The translations under genes and the position numbers were made by a program. 64,000 nucleotides of DNA from Heracleum sosnowskyi. Its lineage: Eukaryota > Streptophyta > Magnoliopsida > Apiales > Apiaceae. Every line of letters begins with the position of its first letter. The first letter of the stretch is position 1. This document shows positions 44,466 to 56,000 of the stretch, piece by piece. The stretch lies in the NCBI GenBank assembly GCA_030848705.1, contig CM061236.1, positions 59,291,481 through 59,355,480 of the forward strand, read 5' to 3'. The notes under the pieces are model-generated. The model was not told the origin of the DNA. It worked only from the letters and a program-made list of their open reading frames with translations, and did not search any database.

Positions 44466-47400
44466 TGTAATAACCCGAATTTTTGGATTAATTAAAACTT
44501 TTCTTATTATGATTAAGTGCATCAGTGAATAGTGAATTTGGTGGATGAATAGTGATTTTGAGGATTAACAAAGTTTTTCATGCCACCTATGTACGAGACG
44601 TAGTGTGGATATTCCGAAGTCATATTAGTGATCTACGGAGTAAATAAGTGAATGCAAAGACGATCGGAATTCAGAAATTCCGAATTTTATTTTGGTGTAG
44701 TATTTGACCGGGCAGTGAATTATATATTATTATATTCAAGAAACGAGATATTAAATTAAGGATTTGATGATTTAATATTTTGGAATGTTATTATATTTGA
44801 TTTGAGAATTTAGAACGAAAACCACTGAGACAGTGAAACGAAGGTTCTAGAAACCACTGATACTTTATAACAAGATTAAGTGATTAAGCGAACGAATCAT
44901 GGATTAAGGATTGAAATTATGTCAGGATTAAATATAGACATGGAAGTAACATGTAACAAGATTAATTCGAGAAATGCAACATTTGGATCATCCATGTGAA
45001 AGGAAAACGAACCAGTAAAGCTGCTTGCCACCATGATCTCCATTGCTTGACACGTGTCCCCTTCTTTGCCACCATAACCCCCCACTGAGCGACACGTGTC
45101 CTGGACATGCAATGACTCACCACCTTTAACAAAAAATCAGCATTTCCAAGCAAATTAACAAAAAATCAAAAACCATTCTTATTTTCTTCATTTTCGGCCA
45201 AAGCAAAACTGCCGGATTGTAAAATTCATATCTCCTTCATTTCTCGGTGGAAAATTGCGATCTATAGCTTGTTGGAAAGGTCTTGAGATAATCTACATTT
45301 CGTATTTCACGAGTTTCTTCCATTTGAGCAAGGTAAGACCTTCAGTTTTCCAGTTCTTTAAACCGGTGTATAGTAACTCCGAGAATTCATAACTTGTTCT
45401 TGATTTTCTTTTGCAAGTTTAAGGATGATAACCATGGATGAAGACTCTCTTAAGGCTTACAAGCTCTTGTGGTGTGTTTAAGGATTCAAGGAAGGTATAA
45501 AAACCTCTGCCCCTTTTTGTTATATGAGTTTTGAAATGGTTTTGATGTTTATGTAAAGTTAAGCTCATGATTAAGTGATTAGATGAATTGTTGGTTGAGT
45601 ATTGGAGGATGGGTTATGAATTTTGTTGTGATTATTCATGGAGGATTTGACTGAGTGGAGGGTGTATAAGGTGGATGGTGAGTTTGGGATTGTTTGGTAT
45701 TGATTTGAGTGTGTTTTGAAAATGGAAAACGTTAAGTTTTAAGCCGTCGTAATGCCCGATTCTCGTTAACTTTAAAACTGCATAGAATCCGAAAACTTAA
45801 CTGCCTCTTTTGGTTCAGTGATGAACATGAGTGTGTAGAGCTTTGTTTCTAGTTTACGTGAGCGCAAGAATCATGTCGTTACGATTTACGGTTTAAGAGA
45901 AAAGTGAGTTTTAGTAAACGTCGTTCGGAGGAACAACCCTTCTCTGTTCAGCAACTTTGAGGCTATATTTGGACCACTTCGGAGCCATATTAAAATGTGA
46001 AACTTTGAGGAATAATACTAGAGACAGTTAGGAAGGCTCACGAAAAAGATTCGGATTAAAAAGATTATTTTTCGATTTTATAAAAATGTTTTAGTCGAGG
46101 TCGCGCAAGTGAAAACCACTGAAAACAAGACTTAGAAACCAAGGTTCCAAATGGTTAAGTATAACTTGGATTTGAGGATGGATTTTGAACCAAACTTATG
46201 ATTTAAGTATTTGACGAATAACATGGACTTAGTGTGACGCTAGAGCGAGCAAGTAATGCCTTGGTTGTATTTCGCTTACGTGTTTAAGCATTGAGTTATA
46301 AGTGGTTTATCGAGGGGATTAACCGTGTGTTTTCGTTTGACTTTGTCTAGATTGTCCGGCATCGTCGCGAACCCCTATCACTTCTCGAGCATCAGGCAAG
46401 TTTCTAAAAACCATATTTTGAAGTATGTATATACTAGATGCAAGTTATGTATGCATACTCGATCGTTCAGAGTATATTTATTTTGAAATATATGAAATAT
46501 GTTGAATAAGTTTCAATCCATATTTGCAAGTTTCCCAATATTGTGCTTCCTTATCAAAACCAGTATATCCTTGGTCTTGTTAATGATATTAAATCCTGCT
46601 CGTGCGATAACCAAAATCCCATGACCTTATAATACGGTTGATGGGTGGTGATGCTTTTAAGATCCTACGCCTTGAATTATATAGTGTATATGTTTATAAA
46701 CTTTTCGTATGGTGGAAGGGGACTTTATATCATAAGGTAGGTATTTGTGTACTGGAATAAGAAAGGCTCAGAGGGTAGAGCATGTATTGAGTTTATAACT
46801 TAGCCAGCGTATCGGGGTTATTTTGTAAGGTATATTTTCGAAAACCCGGACAGAGCTTTTTAGAAAGATTTTCGCAATAATTAACCTAAAGGCAACATCA
46901 CCAATAAACCAGTGTTTATTTAATTAGTAAATACTTCTGGAAGCATTTACGGATTAAATAAGCCTTATTCGTCTAATTAAATTTGTTTACTTAGATGAAT
47001 ATCATTTTCAAAATGTTTTCTTAAAATCGCTTTGTTCCGGAATGATAACAAAGATATCCGGTAACTGTTATTCGAGGATTAATTATCTATTTAATGAATA
47101 TTACTTCTGAATATTCATTTGAGGCTTACTTATTCGAGGGTTAAGTATGTATTTAATGAATATTATTTATTTATATTCATTTGAGGATTATGGACTTTAA
47201 GAATATTATTATTATTATCCATTCGAGGATTGTGTATTATTTAATGAATATTACTTCTGAATATTCATTTGAGGCTTACTTATTCGAGGGTTAAGTATGT
47301 ATTTAATGAATATTATTTATTTATATTCATTTGAGGATTATGGACTTTAAGAATATTATTATTATTATCCATTCGAGGATTGTGTATTATTTAATGAATA

Positions 47401-49303
47401 TTACTTTTGAATATTCATTTAAGAGTTATTTATTTAATGAATATTACTTTTGAATATTCATTTAAGAGTTATTTATTTAATGAATATTACTTTTGAATAT
47501 TCATTTAAGAGTTATTTATTTAATGAATATTATTTTCAAATATTCATTTAAAGATTATTTATTTAATGAATATTGTTTTCAAATATTCATTTAAAGATCA
47601 TTTATTTAATGAATATTATTTTCAAATATTCATTTAAGGATTAGTTGTTTAATGAAGATTATTTTCAAATATTCATTTGAGGTTTACTTATTCAATAAAT
47701 ATTATTAATTATTTTCAAATCAAGAAGAGGTTCCCAAAACACTGTTTCTCCATTTGAATCTGTCTTTTAAGAAGATTCAAATGCTCGCTCAACTATCAAA
47801 AATACGGAAAACCTGATTTAAGTGACTACTACTCTTTTTAAACTCTCAATTCAAAAACTGTCAAGGGACAGATATTTTCTTGGAGCAATTTAATTGCTGC
47901 CAGTCTAATGTTGTGTTACCACCTCAATGATCGAGGGGTAAATTCATGGAACAAGTCGATATCCATTAACAAGCATAGCTTGGGAAATATTGGAGAATCT
48001 CCCTTTCCAACCTAGATATAACTACTTAGTGGAGTCGTATCAACAAGTGTTACACTTGGGGAAAGGAGGACGATCTTTACGTTTCAGAGTCATGGATTCC
48101 ATCTGAACTAGGAGTGGTGTAAGTGGTCAAGTTGCGTGGGCCCATCCAACTTTTATATATTGCCCCAAATGGGCCGGGAGGTCATAGTAAGGCGGTAGAC
48201 AATGTCAGGCCATCGTGATACTTCCATCTACATGTAGAAAACTATTTGAGCGGTGCGACCTGCTACTGATCATAGTAAGGTTAGGCACAGCGGACGCGGT
48301 AGCAACTCCAGTATTGGTTCATCATCCAATTTGGATATTCCTGCAACATGTATTGGGGTGAAGAACCAATCATGTTGGTAGGGGGTCGAAAAGTGTTTGG
48401 AAATGAAGTGACAATAAATTCATGCAACTTCATCTTTTATTTATGAGTTATGACTCTGTGGATACCTTACATAACATGAGTTATGGTAAGGGAGTTGTTT
48501 ATACTGAATCACCTTATAACTTCATCTTTTAAGTTATATGTTGATATTCTGCATATATAGCAGATATTTTTCGGAAAGGTTATATTTGGTTTACTTTGAA
48601 ACCTCATCGTTTATACTAGAACTTTGTTCATAATATAGCCAAAGTTTGCAGAAATATTATGAAATTGATATTTGAAATACAACAATGGTATTATTTTTGG
48701 GATTACATTCCGATAAGGATGTAATTTAAGTATCGAGATATTTTGACAAATTATTGTCTTATACCCGCTTTATTTCTGGGTTGAATTAAAGGCAGAATTA
48801 TGCCATACTTTCATTTCCTTGCTGAGCTATCGCTCACTCTTGCTATTGTTTTATATATATTATATAGCAGCGAAGCAGGATGCCAATGGGACGGCACATA
48901 CCCCGCAAGGCGTTTTCATAAACAGTTTCTAGCAGTGATCCCGAGAGTAGTACGAACCAATCGAATCAGGCTACAGCTTTCGGTATTCAACTTATGTATA
49001 GATATGAATGGTATGAGAGGATTGTGAGCATCCGAAGGCTAAGTTGGTAATGTAACATTACTTAGAAATTGTATCAGTGACAGATTCAAAGACATTTTGG
49101 GTATTGTAATAAAAATTATTTATTCCGTAGTTATTGTATGGTGTCATTTCTGAGACTCTAACCTGTGTGTGTGTGTGTGTGAGACATATATTGTGGGGTC
49201 ATGAGCAGGTGAATTATGAATGGTGTGAGTAATACAGGTAAGGCAAGGAGTACATGGATCGTGACTACTCTAAATCCCTGACCCCGGATTTGGGGCTGTT
49301 ACA
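44466..49303 (+). repeat. 3' LTR of element D
   Basis: 4,838 bp, same length as the 5' LTR, with differences noticed in about 11 places (for example two adjacent changes near 46,184). The palindromic array recurs at 47,090-47,709. Confidence 0.95.
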
Positions 49304-51810
49304 GATGAGACCCCATTCCTGGTGATTGGCCACATAAAGTTGATTGAGCTGGATTCTAGATTCCCTGTTAGAGCCATAAGGTCAGATAATGGTACTGAAT
49401 TCAAGAATGCCATTCTAAATGACTTTTGTGCTGATAAAGGAATAACAAGACAGTATTCTGCCCCTAGAACTCCTCAACAAAATGGAGTAGTGGAAAGAAA
49501 GAATCGTACATTGATTGAAGCAGCTAGGACTATGCTAAGTGAGTCCAAACTTCCAACGTACTTTTGGGCTGAAGCAACGAATACAGCTTGTTATACTCAG
49601 AATCGAACTTTAATCAACAAGGACTTAATGAAGACTCCGTATGAGATCATGAACAACAAGAAACCAACTGTCAAGTACTTTCATGTATTTGGAGCAAAAT
49701 GCTTTGTGCTTATAGATGACAATGTTAAACGTGGCAAGTTTGATGCAAAGGCACAAGAAGCTATTTTTGTTGGTTATTCCAGAAGATCTTACAGGGTCTA
49801 TGTGATTGGCAGTCACACAGTAAAGGAAAGTGTCAATGTTACTTTTGATGACACTAAGTTCCCCAGTATCCAAAAAGAAGACTCATCTGAAAAGCTGAAG
49901 TTTGATAACTTGCCAGACTCAGAATCAGATGATGAAGCCCCACCTAAAGTTATTGCTAGTGATGATAATAACAATGATGATAATGATCATGGTGATGGTG
50001 GTGGAAACACTGGTAACAATGGAGATACCACCAACACTGGAGAAGAATCATCAAGGCAATCAAGCAACAACTCAGGGGGAGCAAATGAAGGATCAACTAG
50101 TCACTCACAACATCAAAGTGAATTTCAAGGTGAATCATCAAGATCAAATCTTCCAAGATAGACTGTTTGGAATAGAGCTCATCCTTTTGAGTTGATCATT
50201 GGTGATCCAGATGTTGGAGTTAAAACTAGAAGAGCTTCTCAGAATGAATGTCTTTTCTCAGCATTTCTATCTAAAATGGAGCCAAAGAAAACTGAGGAAG
50301 CACTGACTGATCCAGATTGGGTGATTGCTATGCAAGATGAACTCAATCAATTTGAACAACAGCAAGTCTGGAAGCTGGTACCCAGGCCAAAGAACAAGAA
50401 AGTAGTTGGTACAAGATGGGTATACAGAAACAAGCTAGATGAGGATGGTATTGTTACAAGGAACAAGGCAAGACTGGTTGCACAAGGGTATTCACAAGCT
50501 GAAGGCATTGATTATGATGAAACCTATGCACCAGTGGCTAGACTTGAGGCCATCAGGATGTTCTTAGCATTTGCTGCTTACTCCAATTTTAAAGTCTATC
50601 AAATGGATGTTAAGAGTGCATTCCTGAATGGTGAACTTGATGAAGAAGTGTATGTGGAACAACCCCTGGCTTTGAAAATCAGGAGCTGCTGGACTTTGTG
50701 TACTTTCTCTTCAAGGCTATCTATGGTCTCAAACAAGCCCCAAGAAAATGGTATGACACTCTCTCTGGTTTTCTTTTAGAAAATGGTTTTGTTAGAGGTA
50801 TCATAGACAAAACTCTTTTTTCAAAGAAACACAAAAATGATATGATATTAGTCCAAGTCTATGTGGATGACATCATATTTGGGTCTACTAATGATAATCT
50901 TTGTAAGAGATTTGATGAGCTTATGCAGAGTAAGTTTGAAATGAGTATGATGGGTGAGCTGAAGTTCTTTCTTGGATTACAAGTAAGTCAAAGGTCAAAT
51001 GGTATATTTATTTGTCAATCCAAGTATCTCAAAGAACTCCTCAAGAAGTATCACATGGAGGATTCAGCATCAGCAAGGACTCCATCTTCAACAGCAATCA
51101 AACTTGGAGCTTCTGACAAGTCTATCAAGGTAGATGTTACAAGCTACAGAGGTATGATTGGCTCCTTACTCTATCTTACTGCTAGTTGACCAGATATTAT
51201 GTATGCTACATGCTTGTGTGCAAGGTTCCAAGCGGACCCTAGAGATGTACATCTCGTTGCTGTGAAAAGAATCTTGAGATATCTTAAGGGTACACCTAAT
51301 CTAGGTATCTGGTACCCTAAAGATTCTGGTTTTAATCTTGTTGGATATACAGATTCTGATTATGCAGGTAGTGTTGTGGATAGAAAGAGCACCTCTGGGA
51401 GTTGTCAATTCATAGGAGGTAGGTTGATTTCCTGGTATAGCAAGAAACAGCAAACAGTTTCCAATTCAACAGCAGAAGCTGAATATATTGCTGCTGGAAG
51501 CTGTTGTGCTCAGATCTTATGGATACGGAATCAATTAAAGGACTATGGCTTTGCATTAGACAAAATTCCCATATTTTGTGATAATACAAGTGCCATAGCA
51601 ATCTCCAACAACCCTGTGCAGCACTCGAGAACGAAGCACATTGATATCAGGTATCATTTTATCAGAGAGCATGTCATGAATGGAACTGTGGAGTTACATT
51701 TTGTACCCACAGAAGAACAGACTGCAGATATATTCACTAAATCTGTTGACGAATCCACATTTATCAAGTTAGTTGGTAAATTGGGTATGTTAAACAGTCT
51801 TAGTGATTAA
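49304..51810 (+). pseudogene. pol: Pol of Sirevirus C, second part (integrase core, RT, RNase H)
   Basis: It continues the integrase: RSDNGTEFKN, then the catalytic Glu in NGVVERKNRT. A Ser/Asn/Gly/Asp-rich linker (49,920-50,160) follows, with the CAGGGGGAG tract at 50,073-50,081, and ends at a TAG (50159). RT (50,162-51,150) has a one-base loss near 50,667 and an intact YVDDIIFGST. A TGA at 51187-51189 replaces the Arg of the usual SRPDIMYAT motif. RNase H (51,199-51,810) is complete, with DRKSTSGSCQF and AEAEYIAAGSCCAQ. Five lesions including the frame break make it non-functional. Confidence 0.92.
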
Positions 51811-53066
51811 CAATATCTCTGTCATGTTTGTTCTTTAAAAATTCATTTTCTCTTGTCATTTAAATGATATTCACTGTCAATTCTCATTTAATAGTACATG
51901 CTTGTGTTTTTAAATAGCTCTAAATATTTTATTTTCTTTAAAAATATGTTTCTCATATTTTTTAAGTAGAGAAATGTATTTTTATTGAAAATATATTTAT
52001 TTAGAATTATTTAGGTATTTTTCAGATTGTAAATATTGTTGTTTGAATTTTTCTGCAAGTTTATATTAATTGTATGCATTTCTATAATATTCTGCATATT
52101 TTTTCTAGGATTTATGGAATTTTCTATGAATTTTTCTAGGCTTTTATTTTTTTCATGCATTTTTATAAGTTTTTCAGTATTTTTCTGTTAATATTCGAAT
52201 TTATTCTGAATTTTTTCATAAGTCTTCCCAGTTTTACACTAGGAAGACTACCGGGTAAACAATGTATTTTTCATTTTGTTTTTTGTTTTTTCTATTTAAT
52301 TTTAAGTCTTTTCCTAAGTCTTCCCAGTTTTTTGAACTAGGAAGACTATCGGGAAGACTTAAATTAATTAGTTTATTTTCTGTTTTTATTTTATTGATTT
52401 TCCGGAAGACTTTCTAATTTGTATTAGGAAGACTACCGGGAAGACTATCCTAAGTCTTCCCGATTGTCTTCCCAATACAAATTTAAAAAAAAAACCGTTC
52501 AATATCTTTTCTTTTACAGTTATTTTTATTCTATATATATATATACATATACATACTCTGTACATACAGCATTCCTTATCAGTTTTCTTTAGTGTTTCAA
52601 ATTCCCCCCTTTCGATTTCTTTCAATTCTGCAGAGATCCTTGATCACTTGTGTTCTTTGCTCAAGTTTTAACTTAGCAATACTCTAAGTCACTTATTTCG
52701 TATATTAGCACTATAAGTCGAAACTCTGCCCATTTTTTTTTCTCGATTTTTGAGTGTTAATCCTTTAAGTGTGATTGTGTTCTTGTTTAAGGGAAAGTAC
52801 CATGAGTATTTATCTGTGTGTGTCTACTGATTATATTAGTTTCTGTGTGTGTATTTTGAACTGTATGTAAAGATCATTGCCCATTCATTTTCCAATTCTA
52901 ATTGCATTTCAAAGGTTTTAGTTCGAATATTTAGGATCTAATATTTTAAAATTAATTAATTTTGATAAAATTTAATTTTGTGGATTGTAGTAATTTTAAT
53001 TAATTCTAAAAATCCCTAAAATTTTATTTTTATTTTAAATTAATTAAAATTTTGTGTTTTATCAAA
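51811..53066 (+). promoter_or_regulatory. Spacer between pol and 3' ORF of C: GGAAGACT array and likely internal promoter
   Basis: 1.26 kb, AT-rich and non-coding. About ten GGAAGACT/AGTCTTCC copies lie at 52,212-52,472, many extended to GGAAGACTAYCGGG and arranged head to head. About 60 bp downstream a TATA run CTATATATATATATA (52,531-52,545) is followed by a CT-rich leader, an acceptor-like TTCAATTCTGCAG ending at 52,633, and the ATG at 53067. The layout resembles a plant gene promoter with a leader, possibly with a leader intron. Confidence 0.55.
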
Positions 53067-56000
53067 ATGGATCCTAATAATTTTGAATTAGTTTTAAACA
53101 ATTATGTTGGGTATTTTGATCTGTCTAAGTGTAAAGTGGAACGTTTTAGACCGTGGATTCAATTTTTAAATAGCAATACATGTGTTAGTTATGCTATTTG
53201 TGCCAATGCACTTCTGAAAATTGATCCATTAAGGATGTTGTGTTCAAGTGCTGTTATTGCTGAAAATTCAAAATCTTTTACTTTCAATATTCTCAACCAG
53301 CAATATACAGTTACTTTTGAGTTATTTTGTGATGTGTTGCATTTTCCAAAGGACGGGTTTGATCCCTTACCCACTGATGATGAGTTATCACAGTTCTTTG
53401 TGAATATTCATTATCAGGGTCCCTTACAGATGGTTAAATTGTCCAAAAGCTTTGTTGTAAGGGAATGGGATCTGTTCTTTGATACTATAGCTAGGGTTTT
53501 TGGTAACTGCACAAAAACAAACTTTCATTGCATTACCAGTCTTAATCAGTATATTGCCTATGCTATAGTATTTGGTCGTAGATTGAACTTTGCTGAGATT
53601 CTGTGGAACCTATTGCTCAACAGGCTTGCTCACTCTAGGAGAGATTCTGATAATGGTGTGAAAGTAAGGTGTTGGTACCCTCGCTTTCTAACTCTTATCA
53701 TTAATCATCTTCTCACTGCTGAGCAGGTAGAACTGTTTCGAGAAGCTAGATTTGAAACCTCTCCAACCACATACACCAAATTCTACACCAGACTTGACGT
53801 CTCATCCAAATTCCAGAATATCCCTGTTCTTGTTTCACCACTGATGAGTCACTTCATTAATCTACCTATCTTTGGTGAACAAGTTCCTCAACCACATCCA
53901 GTTCCACTGCAGGTAGTTATTCCTAACTTTGGTTCTTCTTCTGGTACTTCAATTGAAACCCAAGTGGTTGTTAGGGCTGACCCAGAGATTGTAGAACCAC
54001 AGTCTCTGACCCAGGTCATAGAGCCATACAGAGCATCAAACACTTCTGATACACAACCTGAGCCTACTATTCAAACCAGTTCAAGAAGAGTTAGTGATAT
54101 ACCTGAAATGAGTGTTCCCACAGCTCTGTCTCCACCCTTAAAGAAAAGAAAAACCTATAGGGAGACAACTGTAAGCCCATCTGTATCCTCTCAAAAGGAT
54201 ATGGACATTGATATGGCCACTACACAGTCTCTGGAGACATCCTCTCAACAGGGTGGATCTATTGAAATTCGCCATAGGGCCATGGCATCTTGTACTGAGT
54301 CAAGCACACTCCCATTACTCACAATGGGAGAAGATATCCATATAGATGACACTCAGGACACCATGTCAGGAGAGCACTTTACTTTTGACTTTGAAACAGT
54401 GCCTACCATAGTTACGGTAGAAGTGCCTTCACAGGCATCTGAGGGAAAATCTGATTCTTCGCCAACTCAAATAGAATCATTTTCTCCCCTCCCAGAGGGA
54501 ACATCTCTGGCTCCCCTAAGGGATTTTTCACTCGCAGTTTTTACTGGAGAAAGTGAAAGGCAACTTGATGAGTCTGTCCCTGAAGAAATTCAGTATACAA
54601 TGTCAAATATTTTGACAGACTCATTCAGGGATCGGGAATTGCGAACTCCCATTGCACCACCACTGACCTCTCTTGAAGGGGCTAGGGTGATTTTTCCTGC
54701 AGGTACATCTACTGAGAATCTTGACAGACAGTTAGTGGTGAGAGATATAAATCAAACACCGAGTGAAACACAAGCACGTGAGTTGAGTGAAACACCACTG
54801 AGAGCAATTGAGGTGAGTGCACACACTGACAGAAACACTGCTTTGTTGAACCAGCTAGCTGATCTACAAAGGAAGTTACAAGAAACCCAGGCTGAGAACA
54901 ATCTTCTGAAAGCACAAGTGGTTGCTCAATCTACCACCTCTGTATCAAATCAGCTGGGTACTGTGAAAGATGACCTGGAAGGATTGAAGAATAATCTACT
55001 CCCGAGGCTGAATTCAATCCAACAATCTCAATTACTGGTGGCTTCAGACATCTCTGATCTCACAACGTCAAATGCTCAGATATCGGAGAGTGTCAAGGAG
55101 ATTGCTTCTATTTCTACCAAGGTGGACTTTATTCTGCAAACATCTGATGAAAACCAGAGGTTTAATGAAGAAAGGATGTCTAAGATTGAAGGAGGAATAG
55201 AGCATCTTAATGAAGGGATGAAGCACCTATACTACATGATCAAGGAATCACATCAACCTACTGTAGAGCAAAGAACATTCTTTGAGGGAGATGATGATGA
55301 TGCTAATGAAGGAGGAGATGGGAGAGAAAGAGGAGAGATAAGGAGAACATCTGAGGTGAATCCTAGGGCTTCCACAGCTCAAACTGTAGAGGATTCCTCA
55401 ACTAAGGGGGAGAAGGAGAAGAAAGGAGAAGAAAGAGAAGCTGGAGGAGCTTCTGGAAGAGATAAGGGAAAAGGTAAACAATCACTGGAGGATATTGTCT
55501 TTGATGATGCCTACTACTACCACGGTGAACAGGATGACTTCCACTTTGACACATCTGGTGATCTGGAGAAGACCATACCTGAAGAAACTTTTGGTGAGGA
55601 GGAGGTTGAGGAGGCAGCCAATTTTGATGATTGGGAAGATGAAGCTGAATTATATACACCTGACCCTTTGTTTCAAAAGGAGTTGAAGAAACAGCAAGCA
55701 GAGCTAAGGAGAAAGGAGGATGAGAATGCCAAGGTCTCCGACATCATATCTCAGAAGCTGAAAATTCAAAAGGCTGAACATGAAGACAAACAACGTCTTC
55801 ATAGTATTCATGTCAAAGAAAGGAGATTGGATGTGAGGATGAAGCAAGGAAGCAAGTGGGATAAAGCAAGGGAGATGTTTGATATCCCTCAGAGAGGCAC
55901 AAACAATGATGCTACTTTTCTGAAGCTGCTTGAGAAGATCAGAATTGTTAATCCAGACAACTCATTATATATGAAGGCATTGAAGGAAGATATCCTAAGG

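Larger units (their letters stand above)
35867..49303 (+). mobile_element. Element D: non-autonomous chromovirus-derived element with 4.8-kb LTRs
   Basis: Two LTRs of 4,838 bp each (35867-40704, 44466-49303) flank a 3,761-bp interior. The ends are TGTAATAACCC...GGCTGTTACA, and GATGA is duplicated at 35862-35866 and 49304-49308. I find about 11 differences between the LTRs, so the insertion is young. The interior has a primer site, degenerate Ty3/gypsy pol fragments and a polypurine tract. It disrupts the integrase of Sirevirus C. Confidence 0.95.
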
